Shown piece after piece: positions 13,214-20,946 of a stretch of DNA of 53,685 bases. Where the stretch lies: IMG/VR virus record IMGVR_UViG_3300008267_000669, positions 7,370-61,054 of that record; one strand, 5' to 3'. The stretch is from a virus. A program made the position numbers and the translations under genes. The notes beneath the pieces were generated by a model that was not told the origin of the DNA, searched no databases, and was given only the letters and a program-made list of their open reading frames with translations. Every line of letters begins with the position of its first letter. Position 1 is the stretch's first letter.

Positions 13214-14348
13214 TTTTCTTTTCCTCTTCCATTGGACCAAATTGTGCGCCGGGAGCTATAGCAACTTGTCCTTTTTTAGCTGCTTGTTTTCTTTTTTTAT
13301 CAAATCCCTTTTTCAAGCCGCGCTCGGGCTTAGTCTCAAATGATTGAGAACCGCTACCGACCTTTTTTAGTCTATCTTTTGGATGCATTAATTCTACTTC
13401 TTTTTGTAATTTTCTTTCTTCACGTTTCTTCAAATATTCTTTTCTATTCTTTTTCATTTGACGCATCATTTTATCAACATCGTCAGACATGCATGATGCT
13501 TCTTCTAATTCTTTTTCAAAAAGAGCATAAACCTTTTCATTCATTTTAACGCTTTTTTCTTGTTCTTTTAATGCCCAATCACGATCATTTTTATTGGGCC
13601 ATTGACGTTCAGCTTTTAAAGCTCTGCGTTTTGCACGGTCCTTCCAGTATTTACTTAACTTACTTTCAATCAATAGTTTATCCTCAACAGAAGATTTCTT
13701 TTCTAATTTTCCGTTTAGCCAATCAATAAATTGTTTATGGTTATATTCTTTCATTTGTTCTTTATCCTTAAAACGATTATAGCTTTGTATTTCGTCAAAA
13801 CCTTCTTCTTCTGTGGGAGGATCAGCTTTTATTCTAGACATTACTGATTTAATATGATCTGGATTTATAGCCTTTCTTTCAGGTCTTTCTTGAGATCTTT
13901 TAATGTCAGCTTTTATTATTTCATCTTCAAAGCCTTCAAAACTAAACATAACACCAATTATTTTATATTCTGGATAATTATTTTTTACGCGGTTTAATAT
14001 ATTTTCTCTTGTTCTGCTATCAGCGTTAATCATATCTACAATTACGTTATCCGGCAATTCATCTAATACGCTCATAACAATAGAATTGTAATATGTATTT
14101 AATTTTTGTAATGCTTCTTCCGCTTCTGGTGTTCTATTTTTTACATATAACTCTGCCGCTGTAAGACCGTACTCTTTATAAAGAATCTTGTCTATAATTT
14201 CATCTTTGCTGATGACTTTATGTGGTTTGCCAGAAAAGTTATTTTTTATCCATGTGCTTTTACCAACGCCGGGAGGACCAATTAAGAAATAAATATTCTT
14301 ACTTTTATTTTCTATGGCTTCATAAAGCCACTTCCAATATTTATCCAT
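13200..14348 (-). CDS. P-loop kinase (polynucleotide-kinase-like) with basic C-terminal extension
   Basis: 382 residues. The N-terminal 200 residues hold Walker A GPPGVGKS (24-31), a VIVDMIN strand and an ERPER lid segment, as in polynucleotide kinase and zeta-toxin-type kinases. The rest is a Lys/Arg/Glu-rich, probably coiled-coil extension not seen in the basic enzyme. The ATG overlaps the upstream exonuclease gene by 8 nt. Substrate (nucleic acid end, nucleotide or protein) is unknown. Confidence 0.7.
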   Translation of the reverse strand: MDKYWKWLYEAIENKSKNIYFLIGPPGVGKSTWIKNNFSGKPHKVISKDEIIDKILYKEYGLTAAELYVKNRTPEAEEALQKLNTYYNSIVMSVLDELPDNVIVDMINADSRTRENILNRVKNNYPEYKIIGVMFSFEGFEDEIIKADIKRSQERPERKAINPDHIKSVMSRIKADPPTEEEGFDEIQSYNRFKDKEQMKEYNHKQFIDWLNGKLEKKSSVEDKLLIESKLSKYWKDRAKRRALKAERQWPNKNDRDWALKEQEKSVKMNEKVYALFEKELEEASCMSDDVDKMMRQMKKNRKEYLKKREERKLQKEVELMHPKDRLKKVGSGSQSFETKPERGLKKGFDKKRKQAAKKGQVAIAPGAQFGPMEEEKKNENK

Positions 14349-15309
14349 TTTTTTTCTTCCAAGATATCTTTAGTTTAGATTGTTTCTCGTTTACTTTTTT
14401 ATTTTTTTGTCTCCAAACGGCTAAACGTGCTGCTGCTAATTCATTACCCCATTGACCCTGTAGTTTAACTACTTCATCGGCATCGTCTGGTAAACCATCA
14501 AATGTTTGCACAAAAGCCATTGTAACTTTTGCTGCCGCTTCACTATCTGCACCGGCATCATGGGCATTATCAAGAGACACTTTATAGTGTGTTGCAACAG
14601 TTTTTAATTTATGATCTGGCAAATCTAAATGTTTCTGCACCCAAATCATTGGATCAAGCCAAGGCTTTTGTGGAATTGGTACATTAGCTATTTGAAATTC
14701 TCTTTCAACTACAGGTTTATCAAAGCGAGTATTGTAAGACATAATTATCTTACATGATTCCATATCACTTTTAATCTCTTTCATTACAGAAGAAAAATTA
14801 CCTGCCTTTGAAGCCTGCAATTTCTTTCTATCAATACCGGTAATTGCTGCTGCTGCTGGATCAATTTCTACGTCTTCACCGGGATCAACAAGTTTGTTAA
14901 ATACTTTTACTACCTTCATGTTGTCTACGATTGCATATCCTATTTGTACAACACGCGGATCTTTTCTATTTGGATTTTTACGATCTGGCGGTAATCCTGA
15001 AGTTTCTGTATCTAAAAACATCCATCTACTATTTTTCCAAGCAATAACTTCGCGTTTTACAGGATCTATATTTTGTTCTTCTTCTAATTCATCAACTCCT
15101 GCTGCTTTTAATTTACGGTAATAATCTGGATCTTTTGATAAGTGATCTTTAGCTATTTCTTTACCAATATCTTTATCGAGAGTATGTTCACCGGTTTCAT
15201 CGTCTATACCAATAGATAATTGTTCAGGATCAAAATCACTATCGGGTTTATTATCTCCTGCTCCACCTTTTAATTTTTCTTTTTCACTTAATATTTTGAT
15301 TTTGATCAT
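14341..15309 (-). CDS. DnaQ-like DEDDh 3'-5' exonuclease
   Basis: 322 residues. After about 90 residues of charged N-terminal sequence comes a DEDDh exonuclease domain: FLDTETSGLPP (Asp100, Glu102), PAAAAITGI, SYNTRFD (second Asp) and NAHDAGADSEAA (His and last Asp). This is the catalytic set of DNA polymerase proofreading subunits and RNase T. It sits between tail-fibre and kinase genes rather than with replication genes, so it could be a virion-associated nuclease. Confidence 0.82.
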   Translation of the reverse strand: MIKIKILSEKEKLKGGAGDNKPDSDFDPEQLSIGIDDETGEHTLDKDIGKEIAKDHLSKDPDYYRKLKAAGVDELEEEQNIDPVKREVIAWKNSRWMFLDTETSGLPPDRKNPNRKDPRVVQIGYAIVDNMKVVKVFNKLVDPGEDVEIDPAAAAITGIDRKKLQASKAGNFSSVMKEIKSDMESCKIIMSYNTRFDKPVVEREFQIANVPIPQKPWLDPMIWVQKHLDLPDHKLKTVATHYKVSLDNAHDAGADSEAAAKVTMAFVQTFDGLPDDADEVVKLQGQWGNELAAARLAVWRQKNKKVNEKQSKLKISWKKKNG

Positions 15310-15310
15310 G

Positions 15311-17440
15311 TTATTTACTTTCCAATAAAGCTAATCTTAATAGGATATCCTGCATTTGTTTATCTTTTTCTTGTAGTTTATTTTTTAAGTAGTCATTTTC
15401 AGATGATAATTCTTGAATAGCTTTAACTATCGGAGCAATAAATTCTTCGTATCTCAAGCCTTTTAGGTCGCTATCTTTATCGTGAGTATAGCCAGCAAAA
15501 TCTTTATCTCCCAAAACATTTTTAATTTGTTGCGCTATAAATCCATAATGTGGACGAACGCCGGGAATATTTTGAATCACATCATTTCCAAATTCATCTT
15601 TAACTATTTTTTTATCTCTTGATTTTAATTTGTATGATACTGGTTCAATTTTTTTTATAAACTCCAATCCCAAATCAGAATTTTTTATCTCATATTTAGA
15701 TCTTTCATCAGATGTTGTGTTAAGACCAGTGGTGCAGTGCAATTCACCCCATGCTTGACCTGAAGTTCCTAATCTAATTGTTCCATGATTACCGGGTACA
15801 ACATCTACTGATTCAGCATATGTAGAACCTAATTTTATATTTCCACCATCTGGATTTATATAAAACCAATATTCGGCTGTACCATTAATATTCGTAGAAG
15901 ATGCATTACTTCTAACTTGCACAGCACCTGCATTTGAACTATCTCTGGTATAATGGAAATAATAAGTGTTGACATCGCCATTTGTTACTAATATATCTGT
16001 TTCTACATTTAATTTAGCAACATTTCTAGTATTCCCTACATTAACCTTACCGCCAGCAGAATTAATACGTATATCTGTGCCACCAACAGTTTGTATTCTC
16101 GCATATTCCTCTGTTTGGTTTCCAAAAATTAAAGGAGAAGTATCCAATTGATATCGATAACCTATTTGAAGACCTCTACTGTTTGAATCTTCATCTCGCA
16201 CAAATAATTGTCCTTGGTCTAGACCGAGGCCATCGGTTTCAGATGTTTCACCTATTATTACAGTAGTGGGACTAGTAATGTTTGTCCTACCTTTTTCTAT
16301 TTGTATTTGATCGGCTTTTAATGATAAAATACTATCTTTAATAATAGTAGCTTCACCATTAGTTTTAATCATAGTTTCGTTTTCGTTATAACCGCCTGCC
16401 GATGATTCATCTATGCTATATTCTCTTTTAGAATATGCTATAACTTCTTCTAAATTCCAATATTTTTTTCCAGCGGTACTACCCATATAAGAATAAGAAT
16501 TAATTTTAAATGGGTTTGTTCCTGTAGGATACGAAACGGTATATGCCCAATAGTTTGGAGGTGTTGGATAATTTCTGGTGCCAGCAAAAAAACTATTATA
16601 GTTAAAGGCTTTTAATAAACTAAAATCCGATAAACCTGAATATATACTAGCTTTATAAGCCGATTCATCATTTTCATTTTCAGAAAAAGCTTTTGTTTTT
16701 CTAGAAAATTCATCTATATTTGTTTTTGTAGTACCGGTAAAAGCATTTACACTAGACGTATAATCACCGTAAGAGCCACTAAGAATTACAACATCATCTA
16801 ATACTCCATCTACTTTGCCATCTAACCCATCTACTCTAGATTTAAATGATTCAGAGTTTTGATTAACCAAATTAGTTAATGAAATTCTTAAGAGCCTTCC
16901 GCTTTCTTCCATAGAAGTACTGAGAGAGCTACTAACATCTAATATTGTTCCGCCAACAGCCTTTAATCCTTCTCTTAATGCAGCAGCAGAAGAACTTAAG
17001 GAAGCGCTTGTAGATTGGCTTAACTGTATTACGGCACTTATATTAGCACCTAAAGCTAATTCTAGTGCCTCTTTAGTGGTTTTTAAAGAAGTACTCAAAG
17101 AACTACTGGCTGTTATTAAAGCACCCGCATTAGCTTCAAGACCGGCTTGTAATGCGTTTTTAGCTTGATCCAAAGATACACTTAAAGAACTACTAACATT
17201 TAATAAAGCAGAGGCATTAGCTTCTAACCCTAATTGTAGAGCACTTTTTGCTTGTTCAAGTGATACACTTAGAGAATTACTAACATTTATTAGCGCTCCT
17301 GCATTTGCGGCAACACCAGCGTTTAAAGCTGATGCTGCATCTTGCAGAGAAACATCAAAAGAGCTACTTACGCTATATAGCGAATCGTATAAACGTACAA
17401 TTCTAAATCTTAATCTATCTAGTTCAGTTTTTCCATACAT
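15311..17440 (-). CDS. Tail fibre / adhesin with 29-residue repeats and S74 chaperone domain
   Basis: 709 residues. Residues about 20-185 contain five to six tandem 29-residue repeats built on the pattern NVSSSLSVSL then ALQAGLEANA, likely a trimeric stalk. A beta-rich region follows. The last about 135 residues are an intramolecular chaperone of the peptidase S74 type: TTSDERSK at the self-cleavage site (near residue 573), GLEFIKKIEPVSYKL, YGFIAQQI, and a C-terminal coiled coil. Such domains trimerise fibres and then cut themselves off. The ATG follows the EF-hand gene by 6 bp. Confidence 0.85.
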   Translation of the reverse strand: MYGKTELDRLRFRIVRLYDSLYSVSSSFDVSLQDAASALNAGVAANAGALINVSNSLSVSLEQAKSALQLGLEANASALLNVSSSLSVSLDQAKNALQAGLEANAGALITASSSLSTSLKTTKEALELALGANISAVIQLSQSTSASLSSSAAALREGLKAVGGTILDVSSSLSTSMEESGRLLRISLTNLVNQNSESFKSRVDGLDGKVDGVLDDVVILSGSYGDYTSSVNAFTGTTKTNIDEFSRKTKAFSENENDESAYKASIYSGLSDFSLLKAFNYNSFFAGTRNYPTPPNYWAYTVSYPTGTNPFKINSYSYMGSTAGKKYWNLEEVIAYSKREYSIDESSAGGYNENETMIKTNGEATIIKDSILSLKADQIQIEKGRTNITSPTTVIIGETSETDGLGLDQGQLFVRDEDSNSRGLQIGYRYQLDTSPLIFGNQTEEYARIQTVGGTDIRINSAGGKVNVGNTRNVAKLNVETDILVTNGDVNTYYFHYTRDSSNAGAVQVRSNASSTNINGTAEYWFYINPDGGNIKLGSTYAESVDVVPGNHGTIRLGTSGQAWGELHCTTGLNTTSDERSKYEIKNSDLGLEFIKKIEPVSYKLKSRDKKIVKDEFGNDVIQNIPGVRPHYGFIAQQIKNVLGDKDFAGYTHDKDSDLKGLRYEEFIAPIVKAIQELSSENDYLKNKLQEKDKQMQDILLRLALLESK

Positions 17441-17446
17441 TATTGA

Positions 17447-18139
17447 TTACCATTTTTTACATGACCAATAACGAGCTTTAGTACGTGGACCGGGATTTGC
17501 ACAATTATGACGAGCGCGGAAACTTTTACGGCGTTTTGGATTGCTTTTTTTAATACGCATTTTCTTATCACCAAAATTTACTTTTTTAACATTTCCTGTT
17601 TTTGGATCGCGTACATAAACTTTAAATTTTTTAACATCACCTTTCATTGGTTTGCCAAGTGGAACTTTACGTCCTTGATATTCTGCTTCGGTAAGTAAAC
17701 TTTTATTTTCAATAATTGTTTCGTATAAGCAAGCTTCACAAACAGGTGTGTTATTTTCTAAAGTGGCAAAAGATTCCTTAACAGGAACACAGTTTGGAAC
17801 TTCTTTGCCATTTTTTTTCTTCATTCCATATTGTTCATAGCCTTTCCAGCACTCTTCTTCTAGATCACTAGTTTCATCAAATATCTCTGGGTGTCTTTCG
17901 TGCCATTGAACGTGTTTTTTATATTCATCAGGCGTTACTTTGCCGTCACGATTTAAATCAAAATGTTTTTTTAATTCCGCAGCACTGTATTGTCCGTCAT
18001 CATTTAGATCTGGATTTTGCGTTGGAGATTCGCCTGTTTCTTCTTCCATAGTACGGTAGTCTAACTCACCGCGATTCATTTCACCGCCACGATGTTTGAT
18101 ATCGTGATAATCTTCTTTAATTTTGTATTTTATTTTCAT
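17447..18139 (-). CDS. EF-hand protein, probably virion-associated
   Basis: 230 residues. Two EF-hand-type calcium loops (DLNDDGQYSAAEL and DLNRDGKVTPDEY) occupy about residues 42-75. A CWKGYEQYGMK/NCVPV segment and a basic, Lys-rich C-terminus (GDKKMRIKK, then ARHNCANPGPRTKARYWSCKKW spread over the end) match proteins found in structural operons of marine phages. Calcium binding is inferred from the loops. It follows the Hsp20 terminator and uses the promoter overlapping that terminator. Confidence 0.75.
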   Translation of the reverse strand: MKIKYKIKEDYHDIKHRGGEMNRGELDYRTMEEETGESPTQNPDLNDDGQYSAAELKKHFDLNRDGKVTPDEYKKHVQWHERHPEIFDETSDLEEECWKGYEQYGMKKKNGKEVPNCVPVKESFATLENNTPVCEACLYETIIENKSLLTEAEYQGRKVPLGKPMKGDVKKFKVYVRDPKTGNVKKVNFGDKKMRIKKSNPKRRKSFRARHNCANPGPRTKARYWSCKKW

Positions 18140-18165
18140 AATATATAAGTAGTTAAAAAAACAAA

Positions 18166-18193
18166 GAGAAGCAGGCTTTTTTGCCTACTTCTC
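18166..18193 (-). terminator. Terminator after Hsp20, interlocked with a promoter
   Basis: An 11-bp stem with one G-U (18166-18176 with 18183-18193), a 6-nt loop, followed by TTTGTTTTTTT on the minus strand. The EF-hand gene's promoter sits against its 5' arm. Confidence 0.85.
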
Positions 18194-18196
18194 CTT

Positions 18197-18225
18197 AGTT
18201 TACTCTTTATTTATTTTTTTGTTAA
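18197..18225 (-). promoter_or_regulatory. Putative promoter for the EF-hand gene
   Basis: TTAACA (18220-18225) includes the TAA stop of hsp20; after 17 nt comes TAAACT (18197-18202). The start point would be in the 5' arm of the terminator. Confidence 0.45.
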
Positions 18226-18596
18226 GATATAGATATTGCTACGCTTTTCTTTACTGGTTTAATTCTTGGTAAGGTAACTAATAATAAACCATTTTCTAGT
18301 TTTGCTGTAATTCCAGAAACTTCAATTGTATCATCAATATACCAAGACTTTTTTACTGCCCGTGTTGCTTTTGATTTAACAGTAGGCGTTGCTTGAATAG
18401 TCAACATGCTATCTTCTACGTCAACCTTTAAAGCATCTTTTGAAATTCCCGGCATAGGCATTTCAATAGTTACTTGCTTATCATCAGAGCTTACATAATA
18501 TTCATCTTTTGTATATGTAAAGTCAGAAGAAAATCCGGGTGTTGCATAAATATCAAAAACGTTATTCAAAAAACGATCTAAAGCATGTACAGACAT
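18222..18596 (-). CDS. Small heat-shock protein, Hsp20 family
   Basis: 124 residues forming one alpha-crystallin domain: VTIEMPMPGISKDALKVDVED, WYIDDTIEVSGITAKLENGLLLVTLPR, with the C-terminal IXI-like anchor (VAISIS). These holdases bind unfolding proteins without ATP. AAGGAG lies 8 nt before the ATG. It has its own promoter with a perfect TTGACA and a leader hairpin. Together with GroEL, GroES and ClpP it forms a phage chaperone set. Confidence 0.9.
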   Translation of the reverse strand: MSVHALDRFLNNVFDIYATPGFSSDFTYTKDEYYVSSDDKQVTIEMPMPGISKDALKVDVEDSMLTIQATPTVKSKATRAVKKSWYIDDTIEVSGITAKLENGLLLVTLPRIKPVKKSVAISIS

Positions 18597-18621
18597 ATTA
18601 TATCTCCTTATAGTTTAATTT

Positions 18622-18633
18622 GCGGTTTCCCGC
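18622..18633 (-). promoter_or_regulatory. GAAA-tetraloop hairpin in the hsp20 leader
   Basis: GCGG-GAAA-CCGC on the minus strand, starting about 4 nt after the expected start point. Same position and loop as the leader hairpin at 9390. Confidence 0.55.
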
Positions 18634-18643
18634 TCACAACTAC

Positions 18644-18671
18644 AAGATAAATCAGCTGTCATAACTGTCAA
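18644..18671 (-). promoter_or_regulatory. Putative promoter for hsp20
   Basis: TTGACA (18666-18671), 16-nt spacer, TATCTT (18644-18649) on the minus strand. Confidence 0.6.
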
Positions 18672-18676
18672 GCGGA

Positions 18677-19057
18677 TTAGTTAACTAAAGTTGAAAATCC
18701 ATAATTTTTATTGAGATATTCTTTTGTTTCTTCAAAATTGATAACTAAACTTTGTAATAACCCTAATTCGTTTTTTGTAACTAAAACACCATCTACTTTA
18801 TTTTTCTTGGCATATTCTACTAATATGGGATCTGGCTCTTTTAACCGTTTATCAAGAAAATCTCTTAATACTTTTGCATTAAGATAACCGTCCATATAAT
18901 CTGGCACAGGACTTGAAGACCAATTTTCAGTATCATATTTCTCCACCATAGTTTTTACTGTAGTGGCAAACATCCGCATGCATCTATCTGAATCAACTAG
19001 TAAATTTAATACTTTTTCTAATCTAACAGTATAATATTGTGCCGGTTTAGTGGACAT
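18677..19057 (-). CDS. Hypothetical protein
   Basis: 126 residues, mostly helical, with no motif I recognise. It follows the AT-hook-like gene by 20 bp in the same direction and ends just before the hsp20 promoter. Likely part of the virion/assembly operon. Confidence 0.65.
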   Translation of the reverse strand: MSTKPAQYYTVRLEKVLNLLVDSDRCMRMFATTVKTMVEKYDTENWSSSPVPDYMDGYLNAKVLRDFLDKRLKEPDPILVEYAKKNKVDGVLVTKNELGLLQSLVINFEETKEYLNKNYGFSTLVN

Positions 19058-19077
19058 TAATTAATTTCCTTGTGGGT

Positions 19078-19629
19078 TTACCACCTGTCTCCTTCTCCCC
19101 AGAAGTTATCATTTTTTCTTTCATCAGTTGAAAGTTCCAGAATAGCCATTTCATAGCCAAATCTATTTGTGAACTTTGGGTTCTTATTAATTAGTTCCAA
19201 ATAACCGTATTTAGAAGTAGGGGGCTTTTTGGCGTATTTCTTTTTAGGCTCCACGGCATTAAGATAATTAATGCAACGACCAATTATCTCTTCGTTAGCC
19301 ATACCTTCGGTTCTGTACTTATCAAAATCTGCCTTAAGATATGCTAATACAACCCACTTTTCTTTGTTAAAACCATCAATGTAATAGGTAGAACTGCTAT
19401 ATCTACCTAATTTTCTTTCTGGCTTTGGATCATTAAAGATTTCATATTGAGCCAATGGAACAAATTCGCATTGAATCATAGAAGAAGGATCAACCTCTAC
19501 GGGTTTTGGTTCTTCTTTCTTTTGTACCGCTGGTGTAACTACAGTAAATGTAGTACCAGATTCTACTGGTTGTGGGTTCTTAGGTGGACGACCAAGACGC
19601 TTACCATTTGCAGAAAATCGTGGAGCCAT
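19078..19629 (-). CDS. Hypothetical protein with an AT-hook-like N-terminus
   Basis: 183 residues. GKRLGRPPKNP near residues 8-18 matches an AT-hook, a minor-groove DNA-binding motif. The rest (YYIDGFNKEKWVVLAYL, then ATP-independent-looking mixed sequence ending FWGEGDRW) is unrecognised. AAAGGA lies 8 nt before the ATG. Confidence 0.65.
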   Translation of the reverse strand: MAPRFSANGKRLGRPPKNPQPVESGTTFTVVTPAVQKKEEPKPVEVDPSSMIQCEFVPLAQYEIFNDPKPERKLGRYSSSTYYIDGFNKEKWVVLAYLKADFDKYRTEGMANEEIIGRCINYLNAVEPKKKYAKKPPTSKYGYLELINKNPKFTNRFGYEMAILELSTDERKNDNFWGEGDRW

Positions 19630-19634
19630 TATAA

Positions 19635-19955
19635 TTATCCTTTCAGGGTTTTCTTGGGCTTACCAATTAAATCTTCTTCGTTGAATAGGGACATGATTTG
19701 TGAAAGATCTCCAACAACTACAATATCTTGTCCAACATTTCCACGGGATAAAGCAATGCGAGTAAATCTTTGATTGCTTGTTATGGCAGGTGGTAATCTA
19801 CCTTCCTTGAGATAATTCTGCATTACTACATCTTCGCGCATACAAGTAATAAAACGTCTATTAATTACTACATCGCGTATATGATAAAGTTTTTGTCCTT
19901 CCGCCTTATTGTGATGTACTACCTCTTCGTACACTTCCATAAGCTTTAATAGCAT
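19635..19955 (-). CDS. Hypothetical protein
   Basis: 106 residues. Begins with a helix (LLKLMEVYEEV) and strands (YHIRDVVINRRFITCMRED, then FTRIALSRG), a pattern of small phage proteins of unknown function. Its ATG overlaps the upstream stop as TAATG. Confidence 0.65.
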   Translation of the reverse strand: MLLKLMEVYEEVVHHNKAEGQKLYHIRDVVINRRFITCMREDVVMQNYLKEGRLPPAITSNQRFTRIALSRGNVGQDIVVVGDLSQIMSLFNEEDLIGKPKKTLKG

Positions 19956-20206
19956 TATTTACCACCCTTTCTAATAAGAACCATATCTTCTTTTCTCAAC
20001 AAATATTCTTCAAGTCCAATAGAAACTTTATAATATTCTGAAAAGTCTCTGTTTAAAATTAAACCTACAGATGGTTTTTCTAGTGCTTTTACAGGTCTTG
20101 CGGTCTTTTCTTTTATAACATTAATTGGTGTATACAATACAACTCCACTTGGTATATGCACCAAGTCACCTACAGCAAACGGATTATCCATTTGACTGAT
20201 TACCAT
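19955..20206 (-). CDS. SH3/KOW-like small protein, solitary relative of the array
   Basis: 83 residues: VGDLVHI, then VGLILNRD, then YKVSIG and a short C-terminal strand. The order matches the 2.8-8.5 kb array family but the helix is replaced by a strand. AGGAG lies 7 nt before the ATG at 20206, which is 23 nt inside the upstream gene. Confidence 0.65.
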   Translation of the reverse strand: MVISQMDNPFAVGDLVHIPSGVVLYTPINVIKEKTARPVKALEKPSVGLILNRDFSEYYKVSIGLEEYLLRKEDMVLIRKGGK

Positions 20207-20495
20207 CTTTATTCTCCTGTTCTTGTGGAGCTAGATCATTCATACGCTTTTCAGCTTGATATTTAGTGTATCCTAATAAAACATTGTAACAATCTTCATA
20301 GTTCAAGTCAATCAAAGAAAGTTTTTTTCTAATATCATCTATTTTTTCAATCTTTTTTAATTGATCGTCGCTATTAATTAACTCGCTTGTTTCGTTCATT
20401 ATTTGCTCTAATTCTATATTAATATCATCTAATAAACTTGTTACTTTGTGAGGTATTTTATCAATTGGTACTGTTATAACCATTTTTGCGTTCAT
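20184..20495 (-). CDS. Hypothetical coiled-coil protein
   Basis: 103 residues from the ATG at 20495, chosen for GGAG 5 nt upstream; a longer frame to 20540 runs into a terminator. Sequence is helical and charged (LLDDINIELEQIMNE, then KKIEKIDDIRKKL). Function unknown. Confidence 0.65.
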   Translation of the reverse strand: MNAKMVITVPIDKIPHKVTSLLDDINIELEQIMNETSELINSDDQLKKIEKIDDIRKKLSLIDLNYEDCYNVLLGYTKYQAEKRMNDLAPQEQENKDGNQSNG

Positions 20496-20513
20496 ATTTT
20501 CTCCAAATAAAAA

Positions 20514-20536
20514 GGGAACGGCATCAATCCGTTCCC
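20514..20536 (-). terminator. Terminator of the holin-like gene, interlocked with a promoter
   Basis: An 8-bp stem (20514-20521 with 20529-20536), 7-nt loop, followed by TTTTTATTT on the minus strand. The Shine-Dalgarno of the next gene follows within a few bases. Confidence 0.85.
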
Positions 20537-20538
20537 TC

Positions 20539-20547
20539 ACTATACCA
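20539..20547 (-). promoter_or_regulatory. Extended -10 element abutting the terminator
   Basis: TGG-TATAGT on the minus strand, 3 bp before the terminator stem. The -35 is weak. The expected start point lies in the 5' arm of the hairpin. Confidence 0.45.
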
Positions 20548-20566
20548 CAACTATGATACAGTTATA

Positions 20567-20896
20567 CTACTTTTGAAGCATGTTTAATATCATATCTCCC
20601 AAAGCAGTTAATGTTCCACCGCCTAATAACCACAAAATCTTTGTTACTGTAGATTGATTTTGCTTTAAAATTGCAACATCCTCGATAAGATTTCGTGGAA
20701 CTAGTTGTTCTAATTTAGTTAAACGTCTATCCTGCTCAGACAAGGAAGTGTGTAAATCTTCTACACTTCTTTCCAATTTTTCAATATTATCATTAACTTG
20801 TTCTAATTTGGTAACAAGTCTTTCTGTATTCACTTTTATTTCATGAATACTCTCTGTCAAATCTCTGACAGCGTATTCAAGGTTTGACGGCTCCAT
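20567..20896 (-). CDS. Holin-like protein (XhlA type)
   Basis: 109 residues from the ATG at 20896. A long N-terminal coiled coil (EYAVRDLTESIHEIK to DRRLTKLEQL) is followed by one C-terminal hydrophobic segment (ILWLLGGGTLTALGDMIL, about residues 84-103). This is the layout of XhlA-family membrane proteins used in phage lysis. GGGAG lies 7 nt before the ATG. No endolysin gene is visible nearby, so the lysis role is tentative. Confidence 0.6.
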   Translation of the reverse strand: MEPSNLEYAVRDLTESIHEIKVNTERLVTKLEQVNDNIEKLERSVEDLHTSLSEQDRRLTKLEQLVPRNLIEDVAILKQNQSTVTKILWLLGGGTLTALGDMILNMLQK

Positions 20897-20946
20897 GAAA
20901 AAACTCCCGCTTTGCCAGAAAAATGGCAGGCTAAATATAATTAGTT

